Source of the DNA: Bacillota bacterium
Lineage (GTDB): Bacteria; Bacillota; GCA-003054495; Carboxydocellales; JAJZTU01
Length of the DNA stretch: 6,290 bases
Reading direction: 5' to 3'
Assembly (NCBI GenBank): GCA_021848765.1
Contig: JAJZTU010000202.1
Location: forward strand, 1 to 6,290
The translations under genes were made by a program, and so were the position numbers. The notes beneath the pieces were generated by a model. It had not been told where the DNA came from, made no database searches, and was given only the letters and a program-made list of their open reading frames with translations. This document shows positions 1 to 6,118 of this stretch, one piece after another (position 1 is the first letter of the stretch; each line of letters starts with the position of its first letter).

Positions 1-73
1 ATAGAGGTTTTCTTATTGTCTGATACATTTATTTAAATTGATATACTATCTGAATAGAAGCTGCAGACGATAA

Positions 74-712
74 TTATCCGATTAAATCGACCATGTTGTC
101 CATAACTTTTTTAACATAGTTTTGGGTTTCCTTATAGGGTGGGATTCCCCCATATTTGTTTACCGCTCCCGGGCCTGCGTTGTACGCGGCTAAAGCCAAT
201 GAAATGTTATTATCAAACCGGTCTAAAAGCTGGCGAAGATATTTCGCACCACCTTCAATATTTTCAATAGGGTCAAAGGTATCCTTAACACCCAAACCTT
301 CCGCGGTCTTGGGCATTAGTTGCATAATTCCCTGTGCGCCGGCTTTGGATATTGCCTGGGGGTCGAAATTAGACTCAATCTTAGCAACAGACTTAAGCAG
401 ATGGGGTTGCAGCCTGTATTGGGAAGCAAAATTTTCAAAAATAGCATCCAGGTCCGTTAAATTATTGGTATCGCCAGCCTTCTCTGTTTGAGGAGGCGCG
501 GTGTTCGTATTAGCACTATTTGTCAGATTACCTAAGCTTGATTCACTGCCTTGAAACAAAGCAGATTCCCCCAGGAGGCCTGCCAGAATCTCGGCAAAGG
601 AAAAAGGATTGGAGTCCAGGGATTTTTGGGTTTCTTCAGGGGAAAAAATCCCTTGGAGTTGTTGGAGTTGCTGCATTCTGACCAGCATTAACAGACTTTC
701 AAGATTTATCAA
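74..712 (-). CDS. Lytic transglycosylase, SLT domain (CwlQ/YjbJ-like)
   Basis: This 212-residue protein is predicted to cleave the MurNAc-GlcNAc bond of peptidoglycan, forming 1,6-anhydro ends. The C-terminal half (about residues 92-205) is a complete SLT (Slt70-type) domain: catalytic Glu113 in KIESNF, GAQGIMQLMP at 125-134, AYNAGPG at 176-182 and the closing YKETQNYV at 193-200. The first 90 residues are a Gln-rich start followed by a Ser/Asn/Thr-rich low-complexity linker. I see no signal peptide or membrane segment, which also fits B. subtilis CwlQ (YjbJ), a similarly short relative. The start is a TTG at 710-712, chosen because AGGTGA (718-723 on the complement) lies 5 nt upstream; the internal ATGs lack such a site. 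It diverges from csfB and seems to be transcribed alone. The family is certain, but the in vivo role (growth, sporulation or flagellar assembly) cannot be read from the sequence. Confidence 0.93.
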   Translation of the reverse strand: MINLESLLMLVRMQQLQQLQGIFSPEETQKSLDSNPFSFAEILAGLLGESALFQGSESSLGNLTNSANTNTAPPQTEKAGDTNNLTDLDAIFENFASQYRLQPHLLKSVAKIESNFDPQAISKAGAQGIMQLMPKTAEGLGVKDTFDPIENIEGGAKYLRQLLDRFDNNISLALAAYNAGPGAVNKYGGIPPYKETQNYVKKVMDNMVDLIG

Positions 713-717
713 CTAAT

Positions 718-723
718 TCACCT
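718..723 (-). promoter_or_regulatory. RBS deciding a TTG start of the lytic transglycosylase
   Basis: On the complement the sequence reads GCAGGTGA, 5 nt before TTG at 712-710. It is the only good Shine-Dalgarno match near the N-terminus and so supports the non-ATG start. Confidence 0.7.
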
Positions 724-764
724 GCCCTAAACTACTCTGGCCTTAAAGATATATTCTTATAAAA

Positions 765-793
765 ATAATACCTATTTTTTGTCGAAATGTAAA
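765..793 (-). promoter_or_regulatory. Sigma-A-like promoter of the lytic transglycosylase
   Basis: On the complement, TTTACA (788-793, 5/6 to TTGACA) is followed after exactly 17 nt by TATTAT (765-770, 5/6 to TATAAT). Transcription would begin near 758 and leave a leader of roughly 45 nt before the TTG start. A second, overlapping combination (TCGACA, 18 nt, TATAAG) lies slightly further downstream. The region is very A/T-rich, so chance matches are possible. Confidence 0.5.
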
Positions 794-905
794 CAGTTAT
801 CCAATGATTTTAACCGGTAATCTCAACAGCTTAAATAAAACCTTCGACTGGTAAAAATAACGAAACAAAATTCAGGTGAACGAATAAAATAGGGTAGGAG
901 AGAAG

Positions 906-935
906 GTTTGTCAGTGGTCCTGGGCGGTTATACTC
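906..935 (+). promoter_or_regulatory. Candidate sigma-F promoter of csfB
   Basis: GTTTG (906-910) matches the sigma-F -35 consensus GYWTA at 4 of 5 positions. After exactly 15 nt, GGTTATACTC (926-935) matches GGNRANAHTW at 8 of 10. The predicted start is near 942-943, giving a leader of about 27 nt to the ATG at 970. B. subtilis csfB is transcribed by sigma-F, so position and regulon agree. An alternative reading is a sigma-A promoter, TTGTCA (908-913) and TATACT (929-934), but its 15-nt spacer is short. Confidence 0.4.
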
Positions 936-969
936 TGAATATACGTGTATTATGAAGGGGTGGCAAAGA

Positions 970-1158
970 ATGCATGCAACAGGGGAGATAGTTTGCCGGT
1001 TGTGTGGGCAATCTTTCGGGGAAACCGGTACAGGTGGTTTCTTTTTAAGAGGCAAATACGTTTGTGCCCAGTGCGAAGGACACATATTATTAACTCACTC
1101 TAAAAATCCGCACTATGACTGGCTGTTACGAGAAATAAAACAAATGTTGGTTACCTGA
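970..1158 (+). CDS. csfB: Anti-sigma factor Gin (CsfB), inhibitor of sigma-G
   Basis: This small zinc-binding protein belongs to the CsfB/Gin family, which in B. subtilis binds sigma-G (and also sigma-E) and stops it acting too early or in the wrong compartment during sporulation. The 62-residue product has two CxxC pairs (C9/C12 and C32/C35) expected to bind zinc. The second lies in an RGKYVCAQCE stretch, followed by a helical tail containing NPHYDWLLREIKQML; this layout and length closely resemble the 64-residue B. subtilis protein. I chose ATG 970 because AAGGGG (955-960) sits 9 nt upstream. An ATG at 952 in the same frame would add six residues (MKGWQR) but has no ribosome binding site and lies only about 9 nt after the predicted transcription start. 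The gene ends in an intrinsic terminator overlapping its stop codon, so it is monocistronic. The neighbourhood (decarboxylase, tmk, yaaR, holB) is that of B. subtilis csfB, which supports the call. Confidence 0.87.
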   Translation: MHATGEIVCRLCGQSFGETGTGGFFLRGKYVCAQCEGHILLTHSKNPHYDWLLREIKQMLVT

Positions 1159-1185
1159 ACTAATGCTCTGCATTGGTTCTTTTTT
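1157..1185 (+). terminator. Rho-independent terminator after csfB
   Basis: The left arm GAACTAATGC (1157-1166) and the right arm GCATTGGTTC (1170-1179) pair over 10 bp with one T-G wobble around a TCT loop, followed by six T (1180-1185). The arm begins inside the csfB TGA stop codon. There is no U-tract for the opposite direction, so it serves csfB and not the convergent gene that stops at 1184. Confidence 0.88.
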
Positions 1186-1399
1186 ATTGTAGCTTTTCTA
1201 ACCAGCGAAGATACCTGGCCCGCATATGTTCGGATTCCACTTCGAAACGTAACTGCTTAAGCATAAAGAAATCCACTCCCAGACTAGCTGAAATCTCCAG
1301 ATCAGATAAGCCTTTTTTCCAGGCACGAATAACTTTATTTACATTAAATTTATATTTTTTAGAGAGTTTTTCCGGGTCAATGACAGTATTTTTTTTCAT
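1184..1399 (-). CDS. Small helix-turn-helix-like protein, unrecognised
   Basis: A 71-residue, basic, probably all-helical protein that I cannot assign to a named family. Residues about 21-52 (KVIRAWKKGLSDLEISASLG, then VDFFMLKQLRFEVE) have the spacing of a helix-turn-helix: a helix, a KGLSDLEIS turn typical of repressor and sigma-region-4-like domains, the SLGV turn, then a possible recognition helix. A charged helix (about 53-71) closes the protein. The start is set by an excellent ribosome binding site, AAGGAG (1408-1413 on the complement), 8 nt before ATG 1397-1399. The frame stays open upstream to a TTG at 1543, but that extension has no ribosome binding site. The stop lies directly beside the csfB terminator, so the genes converge. 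A role as a DNA-binding regulator, perhaps of a neighbour, is inference. The opposite-strand frame over 1173-1556 lacks these signals. Confidence 0.68.
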   Translation of the reverse strand: MKKNTVIDPEKLSKKYKFNVNKVIRAWKKGLSDLEISASLGVDFFMLKQLRFEVESEHMRARYLRWLEKLQ

Positions 1400-1407
1400 T
1401 ATGGTTA

Positions 1408-1413
1408 CTCCTT
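1408..1413 (-). promoter_or_regulatory. RBS deciding the start of the small HTH-like gene
   Basis: On the complement AAAGGAGT lies 8 nt before ATG at 1399-1397. This near-perfect Shine-Dalgarno site is the main evidence that the leftward frame is a real gene and that it starts here instead of at the upstream TTG. Confidence 0.75.
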
Positions 1414-1536
1414 TCCCCGGCACCGCTTTAAATCTATTTTTGCCTGTTCGTAGGCTTATATTAGTTAAAACAATTACCAGACCATCCAGCGTTCCGCCGG
1501 AGTACGTCAGAGTAAGCGCGAGAAAAACAAGGTTTA

Positions 1537-1566
1537 TTAGCAATTTTGTGCCATAAGTGTTATAAT
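1537..1566 (+). promoter_or_regulatory. Extended -10 promoter of the decarboxylase-tmk-holB operon
   Basis: TGTTATAAT (1558-1566) is a perfect extended -10 element (TGn plus TATAAT). A weaker -35, TTAGCA (1537-1542, 4/6 to TTGACA), lies 18 nt upstream, as is usual where an extended -10 compensates. Transcription should begin around 1573, leaving a leader of about 70 nt before ATG 1642 in which I see no riboswitch or attenuator. It is the best sigma-A promoter visible upstream of the six-gene operon. The remainder of the spacer from 1400 shows no gene that I can support. Confidence 0.65.
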
Positions 1567-1641
1567 CAAATTGTCGTCAGACTAAAGACATAGCATTTTA
1601 CGTTATATAGCTTCCTGGTACAAAGAAAGGGCAGACAGGGA

Positions 1642-3126
1642 ATGGCCTTAAATCAGGATAGAGCTCCATTGTGGGAAGCTCTGGAAGATTTTTGTTTAAA
1701 AAAACGGGTTTCTTTCCATACCCCCGGACATAAGCATGGAAAGGGTTTAGCTATTGAATTGTTGCAGTTGGCGGGAACCGGTTTTGCCCAGTTGGATTTA
1801 ACTGAATTACCGGGACTGGATAACCTGCACTTTCCCCGGGGAGCAATCCAGGAAGCCCAAGCTCTCGCCGCTCAGGCCTGCGGGGCCAGGCATAGCTTTT
1901 TTTTGGTTAATGGAGCGTCCTGTGGAATTCAGGCTATGGTTCTGGCTTGCTGCCGTCCGGGAGACAAGCTGATAATTCCAAGAGATGCTCACGTCTCAGT
2001 GCATACCGCTTTAATCATGAGCGGGGTTGAACCTGTCTATATTTACCCGGAGCTGAATCCAAGTGCCGGCCTGATCTTGGGAATCACCAGGGAACACCTG
2101 CACAGGGTATTGCAGGATAACCCTGAAACCAGAGCCGTCTTACTGTTGAACCCAAACTATTACGGGGTTTGCAGTGACTTGGCGGGTTTGGTTCAGGAGG
2201 CAAGGAATTTTGGAAAGCCGGTACTGGTGGACGAAGCTCATGGGGCACATCTGCCTTTCCATCCCCGGCTTCCTGCTTCGGCAGGGAAACCGGGAGCAGA
2301 CCTTTGGGTGCAAAGTACCCATAAAATGACTGCTTCCCTTACCCAGAGTGCGTTACTGCATGTAGGCAGTGACAGGATAGACCTGGAGAGGTTACGTGCA
2401 GCGTTGAGGATGGTTCAGAGCACCAGCCCGTCATATTTGCTCATGGCATCGCTGGATCTTTCCCGGAGACAAATGGCTACCGGGGGAAGGCAGATTTTGG
2501 ACAGGCTCTTAAAATGGGCAAACAGCATCAGGAAGGAGCTCGCCGGGATACCGGGAATCAAATGTTTTGATGAGGCTGACTTACTGGAGGGCAACGGTTT
2601 TTTGTGGGATCCGCTGAAGCTATTGATTAACTTTGAAGGTATTGGTTTAAAGGGTGAAGAAGCTGCACACATCCTGCGCACCGTCTTTAATCTGGAGTGT
2701 GAGCTTGCTGATGCCAAAAATGTGTTGTTCATTCTTGCCCCTGGAAACACTGAAGAAGATTGTCTGAAATTGGTGGAGGCATGTTCCCAGTTATATAAGT
2801 ATAATAAATTGAACCAAAATAACAAGTTGAATAGAAACAATGAGTTGAACCGGACTAATAACCCGAGTCTAACTAATCAGTCAGACCCACCGGAACTTTT
2901 TCATTATAGTTGGCAAGGTGCCAAGCAACTGCTTACACCCAGGGATGCTTGGTTTGCCAGGGGAAAAGAAGTTCCCCTACCGGAGGCTATCGGACAAGCA
3001 GCCGGGCAGTTTGTTATACCCTACCCGCCTGGGATTCCGGTGGTTTGTCCCGGCGAGGAGATTACCGCAGAAAAGGCAGCTGTAATTTGTAAGTTTGAGG
3101 ACCGGATCAGAATTGTGAGCGATTAA
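1642..3126 (+). CDS. Orn/Lys/Arg decarboxylase family protein (YaaO-like), PLP-dependent
   Basis: This is a fold-type I pyridoxal-phosphate enzyme of the Orn/Lys/Arg decarboxylase family, the B. subtilis SpeA/YaaO group. It should decarboxylate a basic amino acid to a polyamine precursor or diamine; which one cannot be read here. The 494 residues contain the family opening FHTPGHKHG (25-33), VNGAS (89-93) near the cofactor phosphate, DEAHGAH with Asp197 for the pyridine nitrogen, and QSTHKMT with Lys228 as the Schiff-base lysine. The smaller C-terminal domain (about 416-490) is present, so the enzyme looks intact. An Asn-rich linker of six-residue repeats (388-415) separates the two parts and is unusual. 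ATG 1642 is preceded by AAAGGG (1626-1631) at about 10 nt; the spacing is long, but no other start fits better. It is the first gene of the operon, 27 bp before tmk, as yaaO is in B. subtilis. Confidence 0.9.
   Translation: MALNQDRAPLWEALEDFCLKKRVSFHTPGHKHGKGLAIELLQLAGTGFAQLDLTELPGLDNLHFPRGAIQEAQALAAQACGARHSFFLVNGASCGIQAMVLACCRPGDKLIIPRDAHVSVHTALIMSGVEPVYIYPELNPSAGLILGITREHLHRVLQDNPETRAVLLLNPNYYGVCSDLAGLVQEARNFGKPVLVDEAHGAHLPFHPRLPASAGKPGADLWVQSTHKMTASLTQSALLHVGSDRIDLERLRAALRMVQSTSPSYLLMASLDLSRRQMATGGRQILDRLLKWANSIRKELAGIPGIKCFDEADLLEGNGFLWDPLKLLINFEGIGLKGEEAAHILRTVFNLECELADAKNVLFILAPGNTEEDCLKLVEACSQLYKYNKLNQNNKLNRNNELNRTNNPSLTNQSDPPELFHYSWQGAKQLLTPRDAWFARGKEVPLPEAIGQAAGQFVIPYPPGIPVVCPGEEITAEKAAVICKFEDRIRIVSD
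2803..2856 (+). repeat. In-frame 18-bp tandem repeat, three copies
   Basis: Three consecutive 18-bp units (2803-2820, 2821-2838, 2839-2856) encode NKLNQN, NKLNRN and NELNRT, and a decayed fourth (2857-2874) encodes NNPSLT. Unit length and frame are kept while bases have diverged, so this is an older expansion and not a fresh slippage event. It lies inside the decarboxylase between its PLP domain and its C-terminal domain. Confidence 0.85.
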
Positions 3127-3153
3127 GTAAAATCCTTAAAAAGAGGGACGCAC

Positions 3154-3828
3154 ATGAAAGGATTGCTAATCACCTTGGAAGGCCCGGATGGCGCCGGCAA
3201 GACCAGTCAGCTCCAAAATATTGCCGAAATCCTCGTAGAGCAGGGTTACACAGTGATAACTACCCGTGAACCTGGAGGTACATCTGTGGGGACTGCCATC
3301 AGGAACTTGTTATTAAATCCTGAGCACGGGAAAATGACTGATAAGGCGGAAGTATTACTTTATGCAGCGGACAGGGCTCAGCATGTCCAGGAACTGATTT
3401 TACCGGCCCTCTCCAGGGGAGATGCAGTAGTGTGTGACCGTTATATTGATTCCACACTGGCTTACCAGGGCTACGGAAGAAATCTGGATTTGGAATTCCT
3501 GGAAAGGGTAAACTCCATAGCCACCGGTGGACTCAAGCCCGACCTGACCCTGATTTTGGATGTGCCTTCTGAGGTAGGGCTGGGTAGAATAATCAACGGA
3601 CGCCTAAACGGGGCGGGTGTGGATAGGATTGAGGGACAGGCCCTTGAGTTTCACCAAAGGGTGAGAGCAGGGTATCTGGCCATAGCGGCAAAGGAACCTG
3701 AGCGTTGCCGCATCATTGATGCCTCCGGACAAATTGAGCAGGTTAGGCAGGCAGTAGCATTGGCTGTCAAGGACTTTCTGCAAGTACGGGTTGGAACAGT
3801 TTGGGGGAAGAATAATGAAAATCAGTGA
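3154..3828 (+). CDS. tmk: Thymidylate kinase
   Basis: Thymidylate kinase phosphorylates dTMP to dTDP with ATP, an essential step in making dTTP. The 224 residues show the P-loop GPDGAGKT (10-17), TREPGGT (37-43), DRAQH (73-77) for substrate binding, the DRYIDSTLAYQG motif (95-106) and the LID segment ending in DRIE (157-160) with the FHQRVRAGY helix after it. A P-loop without a basic residue and an Arg-containing LID point to the bacterial type II class. The last 15 residues or so extend beyond a typical ending and are polar, and their coding sequence holds the ribosome binding site and start of the next gene. ATG 3154 has GAGGG about 7 nt upstream. It overlaps yaaR by 14 bp, so translation is probably coupled. 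In B. subtilis darA (yaaQ) lies between these two genes; here it is absent. Confidence 0.97.
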   Translation: MKGLLITLEGPDGAGKTSQLQNIAEILVEQGYTVITTREPGGTSVGTAIRNLLLNPEHGKMTDKAEVLLYAADRAQHVQELILPALSRGDAVVCDRYIDSTLAYQGYGRNLDLEFLERVNSIATGGLKPDLTLILDVPSEVGLGRIINGRLNGAGVDRIEGQALEFHQRVRAGYLAIAAKEPERCRIIDASGQIEQVRQAVALAVKDFLQVRVGTVWGKNNENQ

Positions 3829-4267
3829 TTTTCCCAATCGAAAACTAGAGGGTCCGGGGCTGGAAAAGGAAATTAAAGGCTTTGGCCAGGTGCGCAAACC
3901 GGAAAGCTTTATGGAGCAGTTGAACCGGGCTCAGGATGGTCACCTGCAGCAGCAGTTAGAAAACTTACTCAAGGATATTGAAAAACAGGGTGTGCGACTG
4001 GCTAATAATATGACAGTCAGGGAACTTAAGTTATATAAAGACCTGGTTAAAAAGTTTATCAAAGAAGCGGTGGGTAAGACCTACCGGCTCAAAGAGGAAG
4101 CGGGATGGGACCGGAGAGGCAGGTATAAGATGTATACCCTGATTCAAAATGTCGATACCCATCTGGACGAATTGACTAAGCTGGTTTTGGAGGAGCAGTC
4201 CGACCAGTTGTCTGTGCTGGGAAAACTGGATGAAATCAGAGGTATTTTGATGGATATCTATTCATAA
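3815..4267 (+). CDS. yaaR: YaaR family protein (DUF327)
   Basis: A 150-residue, highly charged and almost entirely helical protein of the YaaR/DUF327 family, whose function is not established. The recognisable part is the central and C-terminal region: NNMTVRELKLYKDLVKKFIKEAV (about 56-78), then YRLKEEAGWDRRGRYKMYTLIQNVD (about 81-105) and a closing helix ending in DEIRGILMDIYS. There is no signal peptide, membrane segment or cysteine, so it is probably cytoplasmic. The start is ATG 3815, because GGGGG (3803-3807) lies 7 nt upstream; an in-frame ATG at 3791 would add eight residues but has no site and would deepen the overlap with tmk. The position between tmk and holB matches B. subtilis and strengthens the assignment. 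It is followed by holB after 21 bp. Its constant company with replication and nucleotide genes hints at a related role, but that is inference. Confidence 0.9.
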   Translation: MKISDFPNRKLEGPGLEKEIKGFGQVRKPESFMEQLNRAQDGHLQQQLENLLKDIEKQGVRLANNMTVRELKLYKDLVKKFIKEAVGKTYRLKEEAGWDRRGRYKMYTLIQNVDTHLDELTKLVLEEQSDQLSVLGKLDEIRGILMDIYS

Positions 4268-4288
4268 GGCATAGATTGGGGTTAAAAT

Positions 4289-5278
4289 ATGTTTCTAAGG
4301 GAGATTATCGGTCATACAGGACCTGTGCAGGTGCTGAAAAATGCGCTGCTGAAGGACCGGGTTGCCCATGCTTATCTTTTCTCGGGACCCCGGGGAATTG
4401 GCAAGACTACGACTGCTCGGGCTTTTGCCCAGGCCTTTTTATGTGAACAGGGCAGTGAATCAGGCGATAGTTGTGGAGAATGTCCCTCCTGCAGGAAATT
4501 TATGCGGGAGAACCACCCGGACCTGAAGATTATTGAGCCCCTGGGGGCATCCTTAAAAATAGACCAAATCCGTGAACTGGTACAAAAGGTTTACTATAAG
4601 GCCTATGGTGGGCAGGGTAGGGTTTATATCCTCCATGATGTGGACACAATGACCACAGAGGCAGCTAACAGCTTCCTGAAAATCCTGGAGGAACCGCCGG
4701 AGGGAGTGCTGTTTTTGCTGATTTCCTCCCAACCCTATAACCTGCTGACCACTATTGTCTCCAGATGCCAGGTTATGCAGTTTTTTCCCCTGAGCAACGG
4801 TGATTTGGAGAATATTTTGGTAGAACGGTTCTCGGTAAGCAGGGAAAGGGCTGTCTTTGTTGCCTCCATGGCCCGGGGATTGGTAGCCAAGGCCCTGGAG
4901 TATGTCCAGTCAGAGGACTTGGACCAGCAGAGGCAGAAGCTAGTGGATATTGCCCAAAGGCTGTTAAAGGGAGAAATCCTTTTGGCTTTTCAAATAGCAG
5001 AGGAGCTGGAAAAGAAAAAGGATGAACTCGTGGACATGCTGGACTTACTGGCCGCATGGTATCGCGATTTACTGGTCTGGAAAACCACAGGGGAATCAGG
5101 TTTATTGATTAACGCAGATATGGTGGAGGATGTGCAGGAGGCCAGCCAAAGACTTGCCCGGGGCCGGTTGCTGAACAACCTGGAAGCTATTGAGCGGACC
5201 AAAGGCTATTTACACTCCAATGTGAATAACCGCTTGGCTTTGGAAAATATGTTTTTAGACTTGTTGGGAGGTAACTAA
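4289..5278 (+). CDS. holB: DNA polymerase III delta' subunit
   Basis: The delta' subunit is the stator of the clamp loader (tau/gamma, delta, delta'), which places the beta clamp on primed DNA. The 329 residues follow the DnaX/HolB plan: an N-terminal AAA+ module with Walker A GPRGIGKT (33-40), a zinc knuckle of four cysteines (52, 62, 65, 68), a modified Walker B region VYILHDVD (112-119) lacking the usual DE pair, FLKILEEPP (129-137) and the SRC motif (158-160) whose Arg is the trans-acting arginine finger. The helical C-terminal domain follows from about 210. DnaX itself is much longer and normally lies beside recR, so holB is preferred; synteny with tmk, yaaR and ricT confirms it. ATG 4289 has GGGG 7 nt upstream. 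The Walker A is fully intact, unlike E. coli delta', but whether it binds ATP is unknown. Its last codons carry the ribosome binding site of ricT, which begins at the next base. Confidence 0.95.
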   Translation: MFLREIIGHTGPVQVLKNALLKDRVAHAYLFSGPRGIGKTTTARAFAQAFLCEQGSESGDSCGECPSCRKFMRENHPDLKIIEPLGASLKIDQIRELVQKVYYKAYGGQGRVYILHDVDTMTTEAANSFLKILEEPPEGVLFLLISSQPYNLLTTIVSRCQVMQFFPLSNGDLENILVERFSVSRERAVFVASMARGLVAKALEYVQSEDLDQQRQKLVDIAQRLLKGEILLAFQIAEELEKKKDELVDMLDLLAAWYRDLLVWKTTGESGLLINADMVEDVQEASQRLARGRLLNNLEAIERTKGYLHSNVNNRLALENMFLDLLGGN

Positions 5279-6118
5279 ATGGTAACAGTTGTAGGTATAC
5301 GGTTTAAGAAAGCTGGGAAAATATATTATTTTGATCCCGCAGAGACCGGAGTTTCAGCGGGAGATTCAGCTATTGTGGAGACTGCCCGGGGGGTTGAGTA
5401 TGGCGATGTAGTGGTTGGGCCGAAGCAGGTTGAGGAAGAATCAATTGTCTCTCCACTTAAGAAGGTAATCCGCAGGGCTACTCCGGAGGATGCTGTCCAG
5501 GTCGAGGCCAATACAAAAAAAGAAAAGGAAGCCTACAGGGTTTGCTTGAAAAAAATAACTGAACATGAGCTGCCAATGAAACTGGTAGATGTGGAATATA
5601 CCTTTGATGCCAATAAAATTATTTTTTACTTTACCGCAGATGGGCGGATTGATTTCCGGGACTTGGTCAAAGACCTGGCCTCGGTGTTTAGGACCCGGAT
5701 TGAATTAAGGCAGATTGGTGTCAGGGATGAGGCCAAAATGGTAGGCGGGTTGGGGTGCTGTGGAAGGGTATTGTGCTGCCACTCTTTCCTGGGGGACTTT
5801 GAACCTGTTTCGATTAAAATGGCGAAAGAGCAAAATCTTTCTTTGAACCCTACCAAAATTTCCGGGTCCTGTGGACGGTTAATGTGCTGTCTTAAATATG
5901 AAAATGATGCCTATGAGGCGGAAAAAAAGGAATTTCCCGACTTGGGTACTCCTGTAAAACTTCCCCAGGGAGAGGGAAAAGTTTGTTCCATAAATATCCT
6001 TAAAAAGACCGTTAATGTTGAACTTAAAGATTCCAGGCAGCAAATCGAACTCCCTTTGAAGGAAATTAAAGCCTTGCAACATCCCAAGGGGGTCAAGAAT
6101 ACCGATGGAGCTGATTAA
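5279..6118 (+). CDS. ricT: PSP1 domain regulatory protein RicT (YaaT)
   Basis: RicT (YaaT) is the PSP1-domain member of the B. subtilis Ric complex with RicA (YmcA) and RicF (YlbF), an Fe-S protein assembly that works with RNase Y in mRNA maturation and affects sporulation, competence and biofilm formation. The 279 residues are full length: an N-terminal beta-rich part (1-50) with the VGIRFKKAGKIYYFDP opening, and a PSP1 core with IDFRDLVKDLASVFRTRIELRQIGVRDEA around 124-152. The cysteine motifs are GGLGCCGRVLCC (156-167) and GSCGRLMCCLKYE (196-208), holding Cys160, 161, 166, 167, 198, 203 and 204, among which the cluster ligands should lie. The C-terminal tail is a small beta domain ending in polar residues. 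ATG 5279 follows the holB stop without a gap and has GGGAGG (5266-5271) at 7 nt, an excellent site. It overlaps yabA by 14 bp. RicA and RicF are not encoded in this window, as expected from B. subtilis. Confidence 0.95.
   Translation: MVTVVGIRFKKAGKIYYFDPAETGVSAGDSAIVETARGVEYGDVVVGPKQVEEESIVSPLKKVIRRATPEDAVQVEANTKKEKEAYRVCLKKITEHELPMKLVDVEYTFDANKIIFYFTADGRIDFRDLVKDLASVFRTRIELRQIGVRDEAKMVGGLGCCGRVLCCHSFLGDFEPVSIKMAKEQNLSLNPTKISGSCGRLMCCLKYENDAYEAEKKEFPDLGTPVKLPQGEGKVCSINILKKTVNVELKDSRQQIELPLKEIKALQHPKGVKNTDGAD

Noticed and set aside
1..73. Left edge as a possible terminator or gene fragment
   Set aside because: I see no stable hairpin with a T-run and no supportable coding frame in these 73 bases; it is treated as intergenic.
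69..78. Perfect 10-bp palindrome GATAATTATC at the 3' end of the lytic transglycosylase gene
   Set aside because: It has no loop, low G+C and no U-tract, and overlaps codons at the stop; short AT palindromes are expected by chance.
831..1085. Leftward 84-codon frame overlapping csfB
   Set aside because: It lies antisense to the well-supported csfB and its promoter; composition is Pro/His/Leu-rich as expected for an antisense shadow, and there is no family resemblance.
1157..1185. Bidirectional terminator for both csfB and the convergent small gene
   Set aside because: The hairpin has a T-run only on the rightward side. Reading leftward it is followed by mixed sequence, so it is assigned to csfB alone.
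1450..1464. Small inverted repeat GCCT/AGGC in the spacer before the decarboxylase, as an operator or terminator
   Set aside because: Only four base pairs with a 6-nt loop and no suitable T-run, too weak to claim.
1400..1543. N-terminal extension of the small HTH-like protein from TTG 1543, with a hydrophobic beginning that could suggest a membrane segment
   Set aside because: No RBS precedes the TTG, the extension overlaps the operon promoter region, and the internal ATG at 1399 has a near-perfect AAGGAG.
1173..1556. Rightward 127-codon frame opposite the small HTH-like gene
   Set aside because: It starts inside the csfB terminator stem, has no ribosome binding site and gives a protein without recognisable features. 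The opposite frame has a strong RBS and an HTH pattern.
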